Source of the DNA: Pseudomonadota bacterium
GTDB taxonomy: Bacteria; Desulfobacterota; Desulfobulbia; Desulfobulbales; Desulfocapsaceae
NCBI GenBank assembly: GCA_023412495.1
Contig: JAEYNP010000061.1
Coordinates: 1 to 64,000 of the forward strand
Direction of reading: 5' to 3'
DNA length: 64,000 nucleotides
Every line of letters starts with the position of its first letter. The first letter of the stretch is position 1. A program made the translations under genes and the position numbers. The notes under the pieces were generated by a model. It saw only the letters and a program-made list of their open reading frames with translations, was not told the DNA's origin and did no database searches. Shown here in pieces: positions 54,431 through 63,762 of the stretch.

Positions 54431-57400
54431 TTACATCTGCCGTTTTCCGTCCAGGGCGGTGCGGACCTGTGCACCGAGATGGTTTATGGTAATCGGCTTC
54501 TGCAGGCAATGGGCAATGCCTAAACCGACCATCTGGGTGTGGGTGACGTCGTTGATGTTGCCGGTGCAGATGATGATGGGGAGTTGAATATCCTGCTCCC
54601 TCAGTCTTTCCGCCAGATCGAGCCCGGTCAGTTGAGGCATGGTCATATCGGTGACAATCAGGTCGATCTCTGATCGATGCTGCAGTATGTACTGCAAGGC
54701 ATCGACGCTGCTGGTAAAATCCGTAACGCGATAACCAAGTCCGCAGAGCATTTCCCTGCCGATTTCGGCAAGCATGGGCTCGTCGTCGAGATAGAGGACA
54801 TGCTCCGTACCGACGGGGGTGGCATTCCGGGAACGAAAGGAAATGTCGTGTTCGCTGCGCAACTGCGGCAGGTAGATATCGAATCGGGTCCCCTCGCCAA
54901 CCGTGGAGTCTACGGTGATGAGTCCTTGCATGGACTTGACGATACCATGGACCATCGACAGCCCCAGACCGGTGCCTTGCCCCTGCGGCTTGGTGGTGAA
55001 AAAGGGATCGAAGATCCGGTTGCGTACTGCTTCCGGAATGCCTTCCCCGGTGTCCGCAACCCGAAGCAGCACATAATCGCCCGGAGCCAACTGGCTTTGG
55101 CTACCGGTAAGCTCATGATCCAGGGTGATATCACTCAGACTGATGGCAAGGGTCCCGCCTCTGGTCATGGCCTGGCAGGCGTTGGCGCAGAGATTCATGA
55201 TGATCTGATGGAGCTGTCCTTTGTCGGCCAGCACCGCGGCCTGTGAGTCGAGGCGCTTCTCGATGGTGATGGTCGTGGGTATGGTGGCCCGAATCAGTCG
55301 GACAGCCTCATCCACCGCATGCTCCAGCAGGACCGGACGCAGTTCCACTTCCGATTGGCGGCTGAACGTCAGGATCTGCTTGATAAGATCCCGGGCCCGT
55401 TCGCCGGCGGAAATGATGTTGCCCAGGTAGGCATTCACCCGTTGCGGCGCGCAGTCGCCCATTTCCCGGCGAATGATATCGGCATATCCCATGATTCCAG
55501 CAAGAATATTGTTGAAATCGTGGGCGATGCCGCCCGCCAGCGTACCGATCGCCTCCATCTTCTGGCTCTGCCGTACCTCCTTTTCCAGCAACACCCGCCT
55601 GGTGTCGTCAAAGATATAGCCCCGGCAGTACCGCAGCTCGCCGACCTCGTCGAATTCCCCGATGGCATTGCCGATGCAGTGGATGGGATTGCCGTTCAAG
55701 TGGCGGAGTTGCCACTCGTGCCGCTCCAGCCGTTTCTGCCTGCGGAGTTGTTCCATCACCGTCTCGCGATCCGCGGCACTGGCGTAGTGGTCGAGGAAAT
55801 TTGCCTTCTTCGCCTCCTCGACCGTCTCATAGCCAAGCATACGGGCAAAGGCCGGATTGCAGTCGAGGATCCTGCCGTCGGCGGTGCTTATGTAATTGCT
55901 GGTCAGATCCTCTTCGAAAAACTGACGATATTTCGCTTCGCTCCGCCTCAGTTCGTTCTGAGTTTGCTTCAGTCCGCTGATATCGATAAAGCTGTCGATC
56001 AGATATTCCCGCCCCTGCCTTTCCACTTTTACCGCGCTCTTCAATACCGGCAGGTCCGTGCCGTCCGACCGCAGGACAACCCGTTCGCTGAGATCGATCT
56101 CTTCCTGCCGATCGAGTACCGGGCAGGTGCCGCGCTCGTTCGGGCAGACGAACTGATGGCAGACTTTATCGAGTATTTCGGCGCGGCGCCAGCCGAGCAT
56201 GGCCGCGCCCGCCCGGTTGATATCGACGATCCGGCGTTCTTCGGCCTCGACGACCAGAACGCCGCAGTTGATCGAGTCGAGCAGCTTCTGCAGATAAGCC
56301 TCGTTTTCCGCCTGGATCAACCGATGCTGCTCCACGGAATCGAGCAGGTGATTTATGCGGACCGCCAGAGTGCCGATCTCATCTCCTCCCGGCACCGCGA
56401 GCCGGGCGCCCTGCTCGCCTCTCTCGGCAATCCTGTCCACCTCTTCCGTCACCCGGATCAATTTACGGAGCACGAAGCGATTGAGCAGACCCAGCAGGAC
56501 GATGATGAAGATGTAGCCCAGGACCATGATGGCAATGGCATGCTGTTTCCAGACAAGTACGCCTTGCCGGAAGATTTCACGGTCCGTGGTGATTTCCACC
56601 CTGAGCACGGGCTTGCCCAGGACATCTTCGACGTAAGTATACCCGATAAGCGTCCGATCCCCCGTCGCCCTAACGACGACGGGATGCTCGGATGCACCGG
56701 CCTGAGCTATGCCCTCATCGCCTACCGTATCGATCCCGTTCTCACCTGCCCACGGCGAAATCTGCACCGACAGCCGCGTTTCCTCGCTGACTCCGGCGAT
56801 TACCGTCTCATCGAGAAAACGCCCTGCGATGAGCGTCCCCCGGATCGGTCCCTCGAACTTGCTGGTGACGATTGGGGCGGCGGAGATGAAGAAGGGCTTG
56901 CCTGAAGCGGTCATCAGAATACCGGACTGCTCGGCATGCACGTCGTTCTTGAGGTGCACCATCAGGGACGGCGCGGAGGCGACTGCTTGCAGAACCTCCG
57001 GATCCTCCTCGACCACCTGCGCAGCCTCAAGATCGAAGAACCTGCCGTAGGCCAGCTGTCCACGCTGATCGTAAAACAGTATGAAGTTGAGATCTTGATT
57101 GATGAAGGTATTCTCGATGAGATTCCCCTCGATATAGCCGCTATAGCGATCCATTACGAACCGGTAGGTGTCGTCCCAGGGGGCCCAGTCGTTGGCAAAT
57201 GTTTGGAGTTTGCTGTTGATCTTGTCCAACTCCTGCAGGACCTGCTGCACGAGGTGGATGGTGTCTTTTCTTTCGAATTCTTCAAACTGACTGGAGACCA
57301 ATCGATAGGAGGTGACGATCAGCGTGGTGACGAGGGTTGCGATGACCACAAATACGACCCCGGCAGTCTTGGTCAGAATCTTCAAGTCATGGAATTTCAT
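54431..57400 (-). CDS. hybrid sensor histidine kinase (CHASE4-HAMP-PAS-PAS-HisKA-HATPase-REC)
   Basis: A 989-residue protein. TM1 is at residues 10-30, with a periplasmic CHASE4 domain (FANDWAPWDDTYRFV) to about 280. TM2 and HAMP follow, then two PAS domains; the first carries a Cys-rich loop (CHQFVCPNERGTCPV). HisKA has the phospho-His in LAGGIAHDFNNILAG, then a HATPase domain, and a C-terminal receiver has Asp in LIVTDMTMPQLTG. The ATG at 57400 is preferred to a TTG at 57412. No output regulator is adjacent, so the signal is probably relayed elsewhere. Confidence 0.9.
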   Translation of the reverse strand: MKFHDLKILTKTAGVVFVVIATLVTTLIVTSYRLVSSQFEEFERKDTIHLVQQVLQELDKINSKLQTFANDWAPWDDTYRFVMDRYSGYIEGNLIENTFINQDLNFILFYDQRGQLAYGRFFDLEAAQVVEEDPEVLQAVASAPSLMVHLKNDVHAEQSGILMTASGKPFFISAAPIVTSKFEGPIRGTLIAGRFLDETVIAGVSEETRLSVQISPWAGENGIDTVGDEGIAQAGASEHPVVVRATGDRTLIGYTYVEDVLGKPVLRVEITTDREIFRQGVLVWKQHAIAIMVLGYIFIIVLLGLLNRFVLRKLIRVTEEVDRIAERGEQGARLAVPGGDEIGTLAVRINHLLDSVEQHRLIQAENEAYLQKLLDSINCGVLVVEAEERRIVDINRAGAAMLGWRRAEILDKVCHQFVCPNERGTCPVLDRQEEIDLSERVVLRSDGTDLPVLKSAVKVERQGREYLIDSFIDISGLKQTQNELRRSEAKYRQFFEEDLTSNYISTADGRILDCNPAFARMLGYETVEEAKKANFLDHYASAADRETVMEQLRRQKRLERHEWQLRHLNGNPIHCIGNAIGEFDEVGELRYCRGYIFDDTRRVLLEKEVRQSQKMEAIGTLAGGIAHDFNNILAGIMGYADIIRREMGDCAPQRVNAYLGNIISAGERARDLIKQILTFSRQSEVELRPVLLEHAVDEAVRLIRATIPTTITIEKRLDSQAAVLADKGQLHQIIMNLCANACQAMTRGGTLAISLSDITLDHELTGSQSQLAPGDYVLLRVADTGEGIPEAVRNRIFDPFFTTKPQGQGTGLGLSMVHGIVKSMQGLITVDSTVGEGTRFDIYLPQLRSEHDISFRSRNATPVGTEHVLYLDDEPMLAEIGREMLCGLGYRVTDFTSSVDALQYILQHRSEIDLIVTDMTMPQLTGLDLAERLREQDIQLPIIICTGNINDVTHTQMVGLGIAHCLQKPITINHLGAQVRTALDGKRQM

Positions 57401-57479
57401 AGAAAAGGCCAAAATACGGCTGATCAGAAGCTATTGCCGGCAAGCATTGGGCGGGGAGAAACGCTTTCAACTTTACAGT

Positions 57480-57719
57480 ATCACGTATCAGATCAACACC
57501 AATGACACCGGAAAAGACCTGGATATTAAGGACTCCGGAAAAAAAGGATTGTTACTACGGGTTACCCCTACCGGCAAGAAAATTTTTCGACTCAAGGCCT
57601 GGAATCGTACTCTGAAGAAAACCGAGCAGATTGTCCTTGGCCCCTTCCCCGGCATCGGCGTTCAAGACGCTCTCGATATGGTCGATAGAATGCTTCGCGA
57701 CATGAAACGTGGGGGGTGA
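57480..57719 (+). pseudogene. integrase N-terminal (arm-binding) remnant
   Basis: The frame ending at 57719 contains LDIKDSGKKGLLLRVTPTGK, then KIFRLKAWNRTLKKTEQIVL and GPFPGIGVQDALDM. This is the arm-type DNA-binding domain (DUF4102-like) at the start of prophage and island tyrosine integrases. The catalytic domain is absent, and the start is lost in sequence overlapping the kinase promoter region. It marks an old integration scar at the left of the accessory region. Confidence 0.65.
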
Positions 57720-57918
57720 TCTGGCTGAGGCAGGCGGCAAGGGCTGAGATAATTACTAAAAAGCCTATCATTATTCGCGTAAAATACTTCCTTATGTATT
57801 TGTATTGTCGCTAGTCTTTCTATATACTAGGTGCAGATACAGAAGTTCTGCATTGTTAGGCCATGCACACTCACTCAACTCAGAATCATGCCACATAATC
57901 TGAAGGGAGGAACAGGTG

Positions 57919-58911
57919 ATGGCGGCAAAAATCGATGGACCAGGCTTCGGGAAGGTCGTTTGGCGTGCTTACGAACAAACGGATTCAGTGGCTGGAAAAG
58001 TAATCCCGCTGCTGCTGGTCTGGGTTTTGCTGCTTGTGTCGGATGGGCTTGCGCTGGAGCAACCCACCGGCCACCTCACGGATCGAGAGCGGGCCGTCAG
58101 TCGAAACATTGGGCCACAACGACAGGGCACTCACGGGGATCAGCCCGATCAAAGACAGCGGCCCATCGGTCGAAACATTGGACCACAGCGACAGGGCACT
58201 TACGGGGATCAGCCCGGCCAAAGGCGCGCTCCTGTGCAATATCAGCCGCCGCCCGAGAGCGCCACCATACCCCTACAGGCCCAACTCGCGGCGGCTCCGA
58301 TCCGTGCGCATCCGGGGGAATCGGTGGAACTCGCGGTAAAAGTCACCCCGTCTCAACAAGGTGCGATCCAGTATAGCTTCGAGTTCGGCGACGGAACGTC
58401 TTCGGCATGGACGCAGGCCCCCAGGGTGCGGCATGTCTATGCGCGGGCCGGTACCTACCATGTCTCTGCCCTGGTGCGCTCCGATCATCCCCAGCCCCGC
58501 GCCTTGGTCTTCAACCAGGGCCCAACCCGGACCAATGAGGTGAGGATAGAAATCGTCTCCCCAGTTCCGCCCCAACTAGTCCTCTCCGTCCAACCGCCCA
58601 CCACCCGGACAGAGTCGCCGGTGGAGCCCCCAATACCACCACCTCCCTACGGGGAAGTCCTTTTCACAACCGCCGCAGGCGGCATCGCCCTGTTGCTCAC
58701 CTGGAAATTGACCCGGCGCTTGCGTCAACCGGGCCGATTCGTCAGACCCCGCACCCAGTTGCGCCCGCACGGAGGATCGCAATACATCGACGGTGTGGCT
58801 TCCTCTGGCCCGGATCTGGTCGTGCGCCTACGGGTCAGAACCGCTCCAGGACAACAGGCCATCGTGGCAGCAGGCGATATCATTTCAAAGGAAGGAATCC
58901 GACATGAGTGA
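57919..58911 (+). CDS. PKD-domain membrane protein with internal tandem repeat
   Basis: A 330-residue protein starting at an ATG eight bases after GGGAGG. One N-terminal hydrophobic segment (IPLLLVWVLLLVSDGLAL) could be a signal anchor. Residues 60-107 hold two copies of a 23-residue repeat (RNIGPQRQGTHGDQPDQRQR). A PKD-like domain (YSFEFGDGTSSAWTQAPRVR, AGTYHVSALVRSD) lies near 145-210. A second transmembrane helix is near 245-262 (EVLFTTAAGGIALLLTWKLT). The gene overlaps the next by eight bases. Function unknown; a cell-surface or envelope role is inferred. Confidence 0.75.
   Translation: MAAKIDGPGFGKVVWRAYEQTDSVAGKVIPLLLVWVLLLVSDGLALEQPTGHLTDRERAVSRNIGPQRQGTHGDQPDQRQRPIGRNIGPQRQGTYGDQPGQRRAPVQYQPPPESATIPLQAQLAAAPIRAHPGESVELAVKVTPSQQGAIQYSFEFGDGTSSAWTQAPRVRHVYARAGTYHVSALVRSDHPQPRALVFNQGPTRTNEVRIEIVSPVPPQLVLSVQPPTTRTESPVEPPIPPPPYGEVLFTTAAGGIALLLTWKLTRRLRQPGRFVRPRTQLRPHGGSQYIDGVASSGPDLVVRLRVRTAPGQQAIVAAGDIISKEGIRHE
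58101..58238 (+). repeat. two-copy 69-bp tandem repeat inside the PKD-protein gene
   Basis: TCGAAACATTGG recurs exactly 69 bases apart (58101 and 58170). The units differ at scattered sites but keep the frame, giving a 23-residue protein repeat. Confidence 0.8.
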
Positions 58912-59500
58912 CTCCAAGCACATTGTACGCGAAATCTTTGCGTTCAGCTCTGACCAGTTGTCTCTGGACTGCGTGATAGGAGACGACCCTGGCCCGGAAG
59001 CTTCAGCGCTCAAGTACGCGCTCTCTCGTGTGTTAAAAAGAATCGACTGGCCGGGCTTGGCCAGTGAGATTCGCGACCTCATTTCTTCCATGCTGGATAT
59101 TGACATTCAAGACGTTCTCGTGGGTGCCTGGGACCAATACCGGTCCTTTAAGACTCAGTTGGCCAAGCACAATGTCTCTCCAGGCGAGCGCATCCTCGTA
59201 CCCTTGCTTGAGCACACGGTCCATTCCGGTTATAAGCCCAAAGTCGAAATCCTCATAAATGAACAGGTGATTCGGGTCATCGATTTCGATATTGACCTCG
59301 CCCTCACATTCAAAGGCGCGTGTTTGAAGGTGGAAGCCGGCCGCATCTCGGAGATCCGCACCGGAACTTGCCAGGGAAGCTGCACCGTCAAGTGCGAAGA
59401 AGACTTTATCATCTTTCAAAAGGATTTGGCATCCCTTCAGTTGCCAGGGTCCATCCGCCTCGGGGACGGGATACCAATCGGCAGCTTTATACCGGGTTAA
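58904..59500 (+). CDS. cytoplasmic protein of unknown function, partner of the PKD protein
   Basis: A 198-residue soluble protein (MSDSKHIVREIFAFSSDQLS...) with no signal or membrane segment. The centre, SEIRDLISSMLDIDIQDVLV, looks like a helical docking region. The C-terminal half is beta-rich with CQGSCTVKC, a possible metal-binding or disulfide motif. GAAGGA precedes the ATG, which overlaps the PKD gene stop. I do not recognise the family. The tight coupling implies a shared function. Confidence 0.7.
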   Translation: MSDSKHIVREIFAFSSDQLSLDCVIGDDPGPEASALKYALSRVLKRIDWPGLASEIRDLISSMLDIDIQDVLVGAWDQYRSFKTQLAKHNVSPGERILVPLLEHTVHSGYKPKVEILINEQVIRVIDFDIDLALTFKGACLKVEAGRISEIRTGTCQGSCTVKCEEDFIIFQKDLASLQLPGSIRLGDGIPIGSFIPG

Positions 59501-59746
59501 TGCGTTTTAGCCCAGTAGACGTGGGCAAAGGGAACGCCCATGAAATTATGCGCTCCACCCCTCCTGTCCTGATTACTAAAGGCTGGGTGGCTAAATTACA
59601 TACCACTGAATGCCAACCAGCCATTGCACCAGACACCAAAAAGGTGTGCGCCGGTGGATGTGGTGTTGAGCTGAAGATTTTTGTATATCTTTGATTGTTA
59701 TGAACTTAAATCAAAATTTCATTTTTGGCATTGTGAGGTGATGCGT

Positions 59747-59950
59747 ATGGACAGTGATAAAAATCCCATTTCTTTTTGGACGAAACTTGCTTATATCACT
59801 GCATTTTTGACTGCAGTTGGGGGGCTTGGGGGTCTTGTGAAAAAATGCACAATAACTACAAGCAGAAATGATAGAACACATATTGCTAATCCACGCCCAG
59901 TTATCCCCCCCCCGGTGAAAACCTTCGGCCAGGACCTCGCATGCGGCTAG
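59747..59950 (+). CDS. small single-pass membrane protein, unknown
   Basis: A 67-residue protein (MDSDKNPISFWTKLAYITAF...) with one membrane helix followed by a Pro-rich tail. GAGG lies eight bases before the ATG. It is downstream of the PKD pair, but 246 bases away and with lower GC. No family is recognised. Confidence 0.4.
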   Translation: MDSDKNPISFWTKLAYITAFLTAVGGLGGLVKKCTITTSRNDRTHIANPRPVIPPPVKTFGQDLACG

Positions 59951-60419
59951 CTTTTCCTGACAAAAATAGACAATTAATCCCCCCACACTTCTCCCAATCC
60001 ATCACGGAAGAAAGAGAACAAATCGAATGGAAGAAGGTAGCGGAGGCCTTCGTTTCCAACGGTTATGGACAATCTCAGTAGCGTCGACGTGGTGCACTGC
60101 GCACCTGGATACTTTCTGTCGAAGGTCCTATGGAACGAAAAAAGGCTTGAAAGAGAGACTTCTTTGTGAGATCTCAAAAATAGGAATTTATACCTATTGA
60201 AAAATTTTGCAGTTGTGGTTAGGTAAAGTCGAGGCAAAGAAGGAGATCATTAAGCGATATTGCTTCTCCTCTCACACTTGTCAGACAGAAAAATCCCCTT
60301 TGGTGAGGCTTGTGCGGGATCTGGAAAATTAGATAACTTGAGCGCAATACAATCAGTCGCTTAAACACCAACTGCGGCTAATTAGGTTTTTGCTGGTCAC
60401 GCATTACAAGCTTAACATC
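59951..60419. other. intergenic stretch at a base-composition shift
   Basis: No convincing gene. Short open frames on both strands lack motifs and ribosome-binding sites. GC content falls here from the GC-rich left side to the AT-rich trio on the right, which suggests a recombination junction. Confidence 0.4.
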
Positions 60420-60797
60420 ATGAGTTTAGCTAAAATGGAAAACGTCCCCACTCTCCTTGACACCCGATCTCCTATTCTCTTTCGAAACACTATGAATAAA
60501 AAGCTTTTTAAGCGTGAAATGGAAACCATATTGGATGACATTAAGGTTCGCATCAATCGCATAGATGCAGAGATGAATTCAATCGAAGAAACAATCCAAA
60601 ATGAAATAAGATTATTGGCTGATAAGGAACTTAAACGGCTGTCAAATGATCAGTTTGATTCTTTCATGAATCGCCATAAGAGTTATTTGCTCGACTTGAG
60701 ATTAAAACCCCTAAAGAACGCAAAGGAAAAGCTTCAGGGGATTTACAATGAAATAAATAGCAACCTAAGTTTTGATGACAAATCATATAGTTTATAG
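60420..60797 (+). CDS. AT-rich hypothetical protein 1 (coiled coil)
   Basis: A 125-residue, highly charged protein, mostly predicted helix and coiled coil (INRIDAEMNSIEETIQNEIR). It has no signal peptide. Starts at 60435 and 60492 are alternatives; no good ribosome-binding site is seen for any of them. It lies 62 bases before the next gene on the same strand. Base composition is well below that of the rest of the window. Confidence 0.5.
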   Translation: MSLAKMENVPTLLDTRSPILFRNTMNKKLFKREMETILDDIKVRINRIDAEMNSIEETIQNEIRLLADKELKRLSNDQFDSFMNRHKSYLLDLRLKPLKNAKEKLQGIYNEINSNLSFDDKSYSL

Positions 60798-60859
60798 AAA
60801 ATGATATTCAACTTTAATTCACTAAATCAAAGGCAATCGAGAAAATCTGTTTATTAAAA

Positions 60860-61408
60860 ATGCAAGATTTTATATCGAACCTTCAACTATCTTTCAACGA
60901 AGTTTCAAAACTCCCCATAGCTATAGCTGTCATTCATTTTATATTCTCACACATTACTGCAGGTCTTTCTTTCCAAGTATACATTAAGCTTGTTTCAAGT
61001 ACCGATGACCTTACAGCCAGATTGGCTGCAATAAGAAAAGTTAAATCAGAATTTGGTCTCGATTACTACTCATTCATTTTTTTATATTCATTTTTGACCG
61101 GAATTATTACGGCAGCCTTTATCTCCATTCAATTCGAACACACGCTAAATATACCCTATTCGATTCTTTATGGAGCTGGCGGACCTTTTCTGGTGAGACA
61201 AAAATTGATTAAATTTATCTCAGAGCCAACAGATAGATTACAGGCCAGTGTTGTTTCATCGTATAAAGGTGTAGTAGAATCGATTGAAGAAGAAAAAAAT
61301 AAAGCAGTTGAGAAATCAGTTGAAGAAATTCAAAGCACACTTAGCGATATAATGAAAGATGTTTATGATGACGATGGCGAGATCAACAGATCTGAGGAAA
61401 GTCAATGA
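60860..61408 (+). CDS. AT-rich hypothetical protein 2 (membrane)
   Basis: A 182-residue protein with two or three hydrophobic helices (LPIAIAVIHFIFSHITAGLS, YSFIFLYSFLTGIITAAFIS). A long acidic/basic helical tail follows (SIEEEKNKAVEKSVEEIQ). Its stop overlaps the next start (ATGA), so the two are co-translated. No family is recognised. Confidence 0.6.
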   Translation: MQDFISNLQLSFNEVSKLPIAIAVIHFIFSHITAGLSFQVYIKLVSSTDDLTARLAAIRKVKSEFGLDYYSFIFLYSFLTGIITAAFISIQFEHTLNIPYSILYGAGGPFLVRQKLIKFISEPTDRLQASVVSSYKGVVESIEEEKNKAVEKSVEEIQSTLSDIMKDVYDDDGEINRSEESQ

Positions 61409-62082
61409 GCCGCAAAGAAAAAGATGTCAGCAATCATGATGTAGATTTCGAAGAATTTTCAATGGGTGAAATGCTTATACATAGGTATAAAGATAAAGTA
61501 AACAAAGCAGTTGAAGGAATACGCTCCCCAACTTCTGAAGACACATGGCATTCCCTAAAAAGAAGATGTAGTTTCGATCTACTGGATTGCGCCTTAGATT
61601 GTTGTTCTTCTGGTAAATGCCCACCAATCTCAATAGATGAACATGAGATGCTCGTAGATATTTCTCTTGCTGGCTACATAGATGAGAGAGTTTGGTATTA
61701 TGGAGAACAGAAAGTTGGGATTGACCATAAGGATCGTATTAATATCGCCCATCGCAAGATAGAAAAAGTGATAAACTGTAAAAAAAAATCCTCATTAAAT
61801 CCTGATATTTTTAAACACGACTACAACTTGCTAAAGTTTAATTACCATCTATATCAGAGAACTATTCACCGTAAAGCTTATTGGACTTATCTACATGATC
61901 GTAATAGTTGTAGAATTAGAAACTTCGATAATGCCAAATCGCATGTAGATTCAAAAATTGAATTATATGAACGAATAAATTCACCCTCTGCAGAGAGCCT
62001 CCGCATTCTCATCGAATTGATTTCGAATAATTTTCATATAAGTAATGGACTTGACTTATTTTTCATATGCCAATTTCGCTAA
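61405..62082 (+). CDS. AT-rich hypothetical protein 3
   Basis: A 225-residue soluble protein. It contains a cysteine-rich stretch, SFDLLDCALDCCSSGKCPPI, and a helical C-terminal half (HDYNLLKFNYHLYQRTIHRK). It is co-translated with the membrane protein before it. The pair (membrane helix protein plus cysteine-containing soluble protein) has the look of a small accessory module. No function can be assigned. Confidence 0.6.
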   Translation: MSRKEKDVSNHDVDFEEFSMGEMLIHRYKDKVNKAVEGIRSPTSEDTWHSLKRRCSFDLLDCALDCCSSGKCPPISIDEHEMLVDISLAGYIDERVWYYGEQKVGIDHKDRINIAHRKIEKVINCKKKSSLNPDIFKHDYNLLKFNYHLYQRTIHRKAYWTYLHDRNSCRIRNFDNAKSHVDSKIELYERINSPSAESLRILIELISNNFHISNGLDLFFICQFR

Positions 62083-62194
62083 AATTGCGAAGACAAATGA
62101 AAATATTAAAATTGCGTAGCACCTGTATTTTTCACCTATTTGTCTGAACACACAGGTCCTCGACCTAAGCTCATTAAGCCACACTCCCACCAAA

Positions 62195-62517
62195 TTAAGC
62201 GAAGATCAAAAGGAGCTTATCAATCTTGTGTTCGTGTTGTCCGTAACCTGCTCCAGGGAAACTCGCCCATATATTTCGAAAACGTTCAATTGCTGCAGTT
62301 ATATCCCCGGAACGAATAAGTGCCATGGCTCGCCTTTCTTTGATTTGCTGGATAGCTATGCGATTCTGAGCCTCTTTTGAAAAGTCATTGAGCTTCAGCA
62401 ACTCGCAGTACGGCTTCCAGTAGCGAGAGAGCAATTGATAACGTCCGGCCGCAGTCGACTGCAGACCGCCGGGTGAGGTGGTTCCAGTTCTTCGACCACC
62501 GACCATCAGTTTTAAGT
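62195..62517 (-). pseudogene. truncated lambda-type endolysin (GH104), C-terminal part
   Basis: Residues STAAGRYQLLSRYWKPYCEL, then IAIQQIKERRAMALI and IERFRNIWASFPGAGYGQHE match the C-terminal two thirds of the lambda R transglycosylase family. The N-terminal segment with the catalytic Glu is missing. Homology stops near 62517, where an IS3-type element seems to begin, so insertion of that element probably removed the 5' end. The open frame continues to 62557 only through IS sequence. Confidence 0.7.
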
Positions 62518-62541
62518 TGTGTTCGTAGCCCCGTTTCACAT

Positions 62542-62573
62542 CCACCCCTCCCCCCACGTGGGGGGAGGGGTGG
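62542..62573. repeat. perfect 32-bp palindrome next to the transposase stop
   Basis: CCACCCCTCCCCCCAC is followed immediately by its exact inverse GTGGGGGGAGGGGTGG, with no loop. It lies seven bases past the transposase stop and could end transcription from either side. Confidence 0.85.
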
Positions 62574-62579
62574 CGCTAT

Positions 62580-63439
62580 TTACGCCGCCCGCTCCATCCG
62601 TTTGGCAAACACTTCGTCGGGTGTCGCTCCAGACAATGAACGATGCGGCCTAACCGCATTGTATCTCAGTATAAATTGATCAACTCCCTTCTCAAGTTCC
62701 AACGGGCTCGCGTAGGATTTCAGATAGATATCTTCATATTTGATCGTCCGCCAGAAGCGTTCGATAATGACATTATCCAACCATCACCTCGGCCATCCAT
62801 GCTTATCCGTATACCGGCTGATTGCACGCATTCTCTCCACTGCTCGGAAGTAAAGTGGCAGCCCTGATCGGTGTTGATTATTTCCGGCTGGCCATAACGC
62901 ATAATCGCCCTTCGCAGGCACTTTAGGCAAAAGCCAACATCCAGGGTGTTGGAGAGTTCCCAAGCGATGACCTTGCGGGAGCACCAGTCGATTATGGCGA
63001 AGAGATACATGAAGCCTCGCCGCATTGGAATGTACGTGATGTCCGCCGCCCACACCTGATTTGGTCTGGTTATTTCCATGCCCTTCAGCAGGTAAGGAAA
63101 AATTCCCGATGGTCCGCCAGGGATAGTCGTTCGCTTGTGCGGGTAAATGGCTTCTATTCCAACCATGCGCATCAATCGACGAATCCGGTTACGGGCCGCC
63201 GGTTTTCCTATCTTTTGTTTCACATAATCCGCCATGCGCCGGGTTCCCGCCGAAGGATCTTCCATATGCAGGCGGTCGATCGTCGCCATGATCTTCAGGT
63301 TCTCCTCAGTCTCACCGGCAAGTTCGTAATACACCACAGAGCGAGGAATCTTCAGTAGCCTACATTGGCACCGGATGCTCAGTCGGGATCCTTTTTCTAT
63401 GAATTGTGCCCTTTCACGGGTATTCCCAACTGCTTGCAC
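62580..63439 (-). pseudogene. IS3-family transposase OrfB, frameshifted
   Basis: The DDE integrase core reads through VWAADITYIP (first Asp) and EIINTDQGCHFTSEQW (second Asp). After ISMDGRG near 62785 the frame changes. The remaining segment, NVIIERFWRTIKYEDIYLKS (carrying the catalytic Glu), continues in another frame to the stop at 62580. One missing base explains this. Separately, A7G at 63441-63448 is a classical -1 slippage site for joining OrfA to OrfB. The element is probably inactive. Confidence 0.8.
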
Positions 63440-63711
63440 TTTTTTTCGAGGAACTCCACTTCCATCGTCAGCTGGCCCACTTTCCGGTGGAGGTGCTCTG
63501 TCTCCCGATCATGGTCTTTTTCTTTCTTGGCGTTTTTCTGTTCGAATAGGCTCGGGAGATTCTCCAACATCTCCTTCTTCCAGTTACCAACCATCACCGG
63601 GTGGATTTCAAACTCCGCGGCAATCTCGCTGATCGTCTTGACGCCACGAATCGCCTCTAACGCTACCCTGGCCTTAAACTCCGCTGTGTGCTTCCGCCTT
63701 TGCTTTTTCAT
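63397..63711 (-). CDS. IS3-family transposase OrfA
   Basis: A 104-residue protein with the helix-turn-helix HTAEFKARVALEAIRGVKTI...IHPVMVGNWKK and a C-terminal leucine-zipper-like coil (LHRKVGQLTMEVEFLEKKCK), the standard OrfA layout. It overlaps the orfB frame and contains the A7G slippage site. GGAGGA precedes the ATG. Confidence 0.88.
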   Translation of the reverse strand: MKKQRRKHTAEFKARVALEAIRGVKTISEIAAEFEIHPVMVGNWKKEMLENLPSLFEQKNAKKEKDHDRETEHLHRKVGQLTMEVEFLEKKCKQLGIPVKGHNS

Positions 63712-63762
63712 CGTTCCTCCTGTGGTCGCGATGATACCATGTTGAAGGAACTACTTGCACAC

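Larger units (their letters stand above)
62518..63761 (-). mobile_element. IS3-family insertion sequence, approximate ends
   Basis: Both orfA and orfB are present on the minus strand. TGTGTTCGTAGCCCC at the left end and TGTGCAAGTAGTTCC at the right end (minus strand) are similar and begin with TGTG. They give an element of about 1244 bp, normal for IS3. No target-site duplication is seen at these points, so the ends are tentative. Confidence 0.65.

Noticed and set aside
59974..60237. 87-codon minus-strand frame
   Set aside because: No motif or ribosome-binding site and unlikely amino-acid composition.
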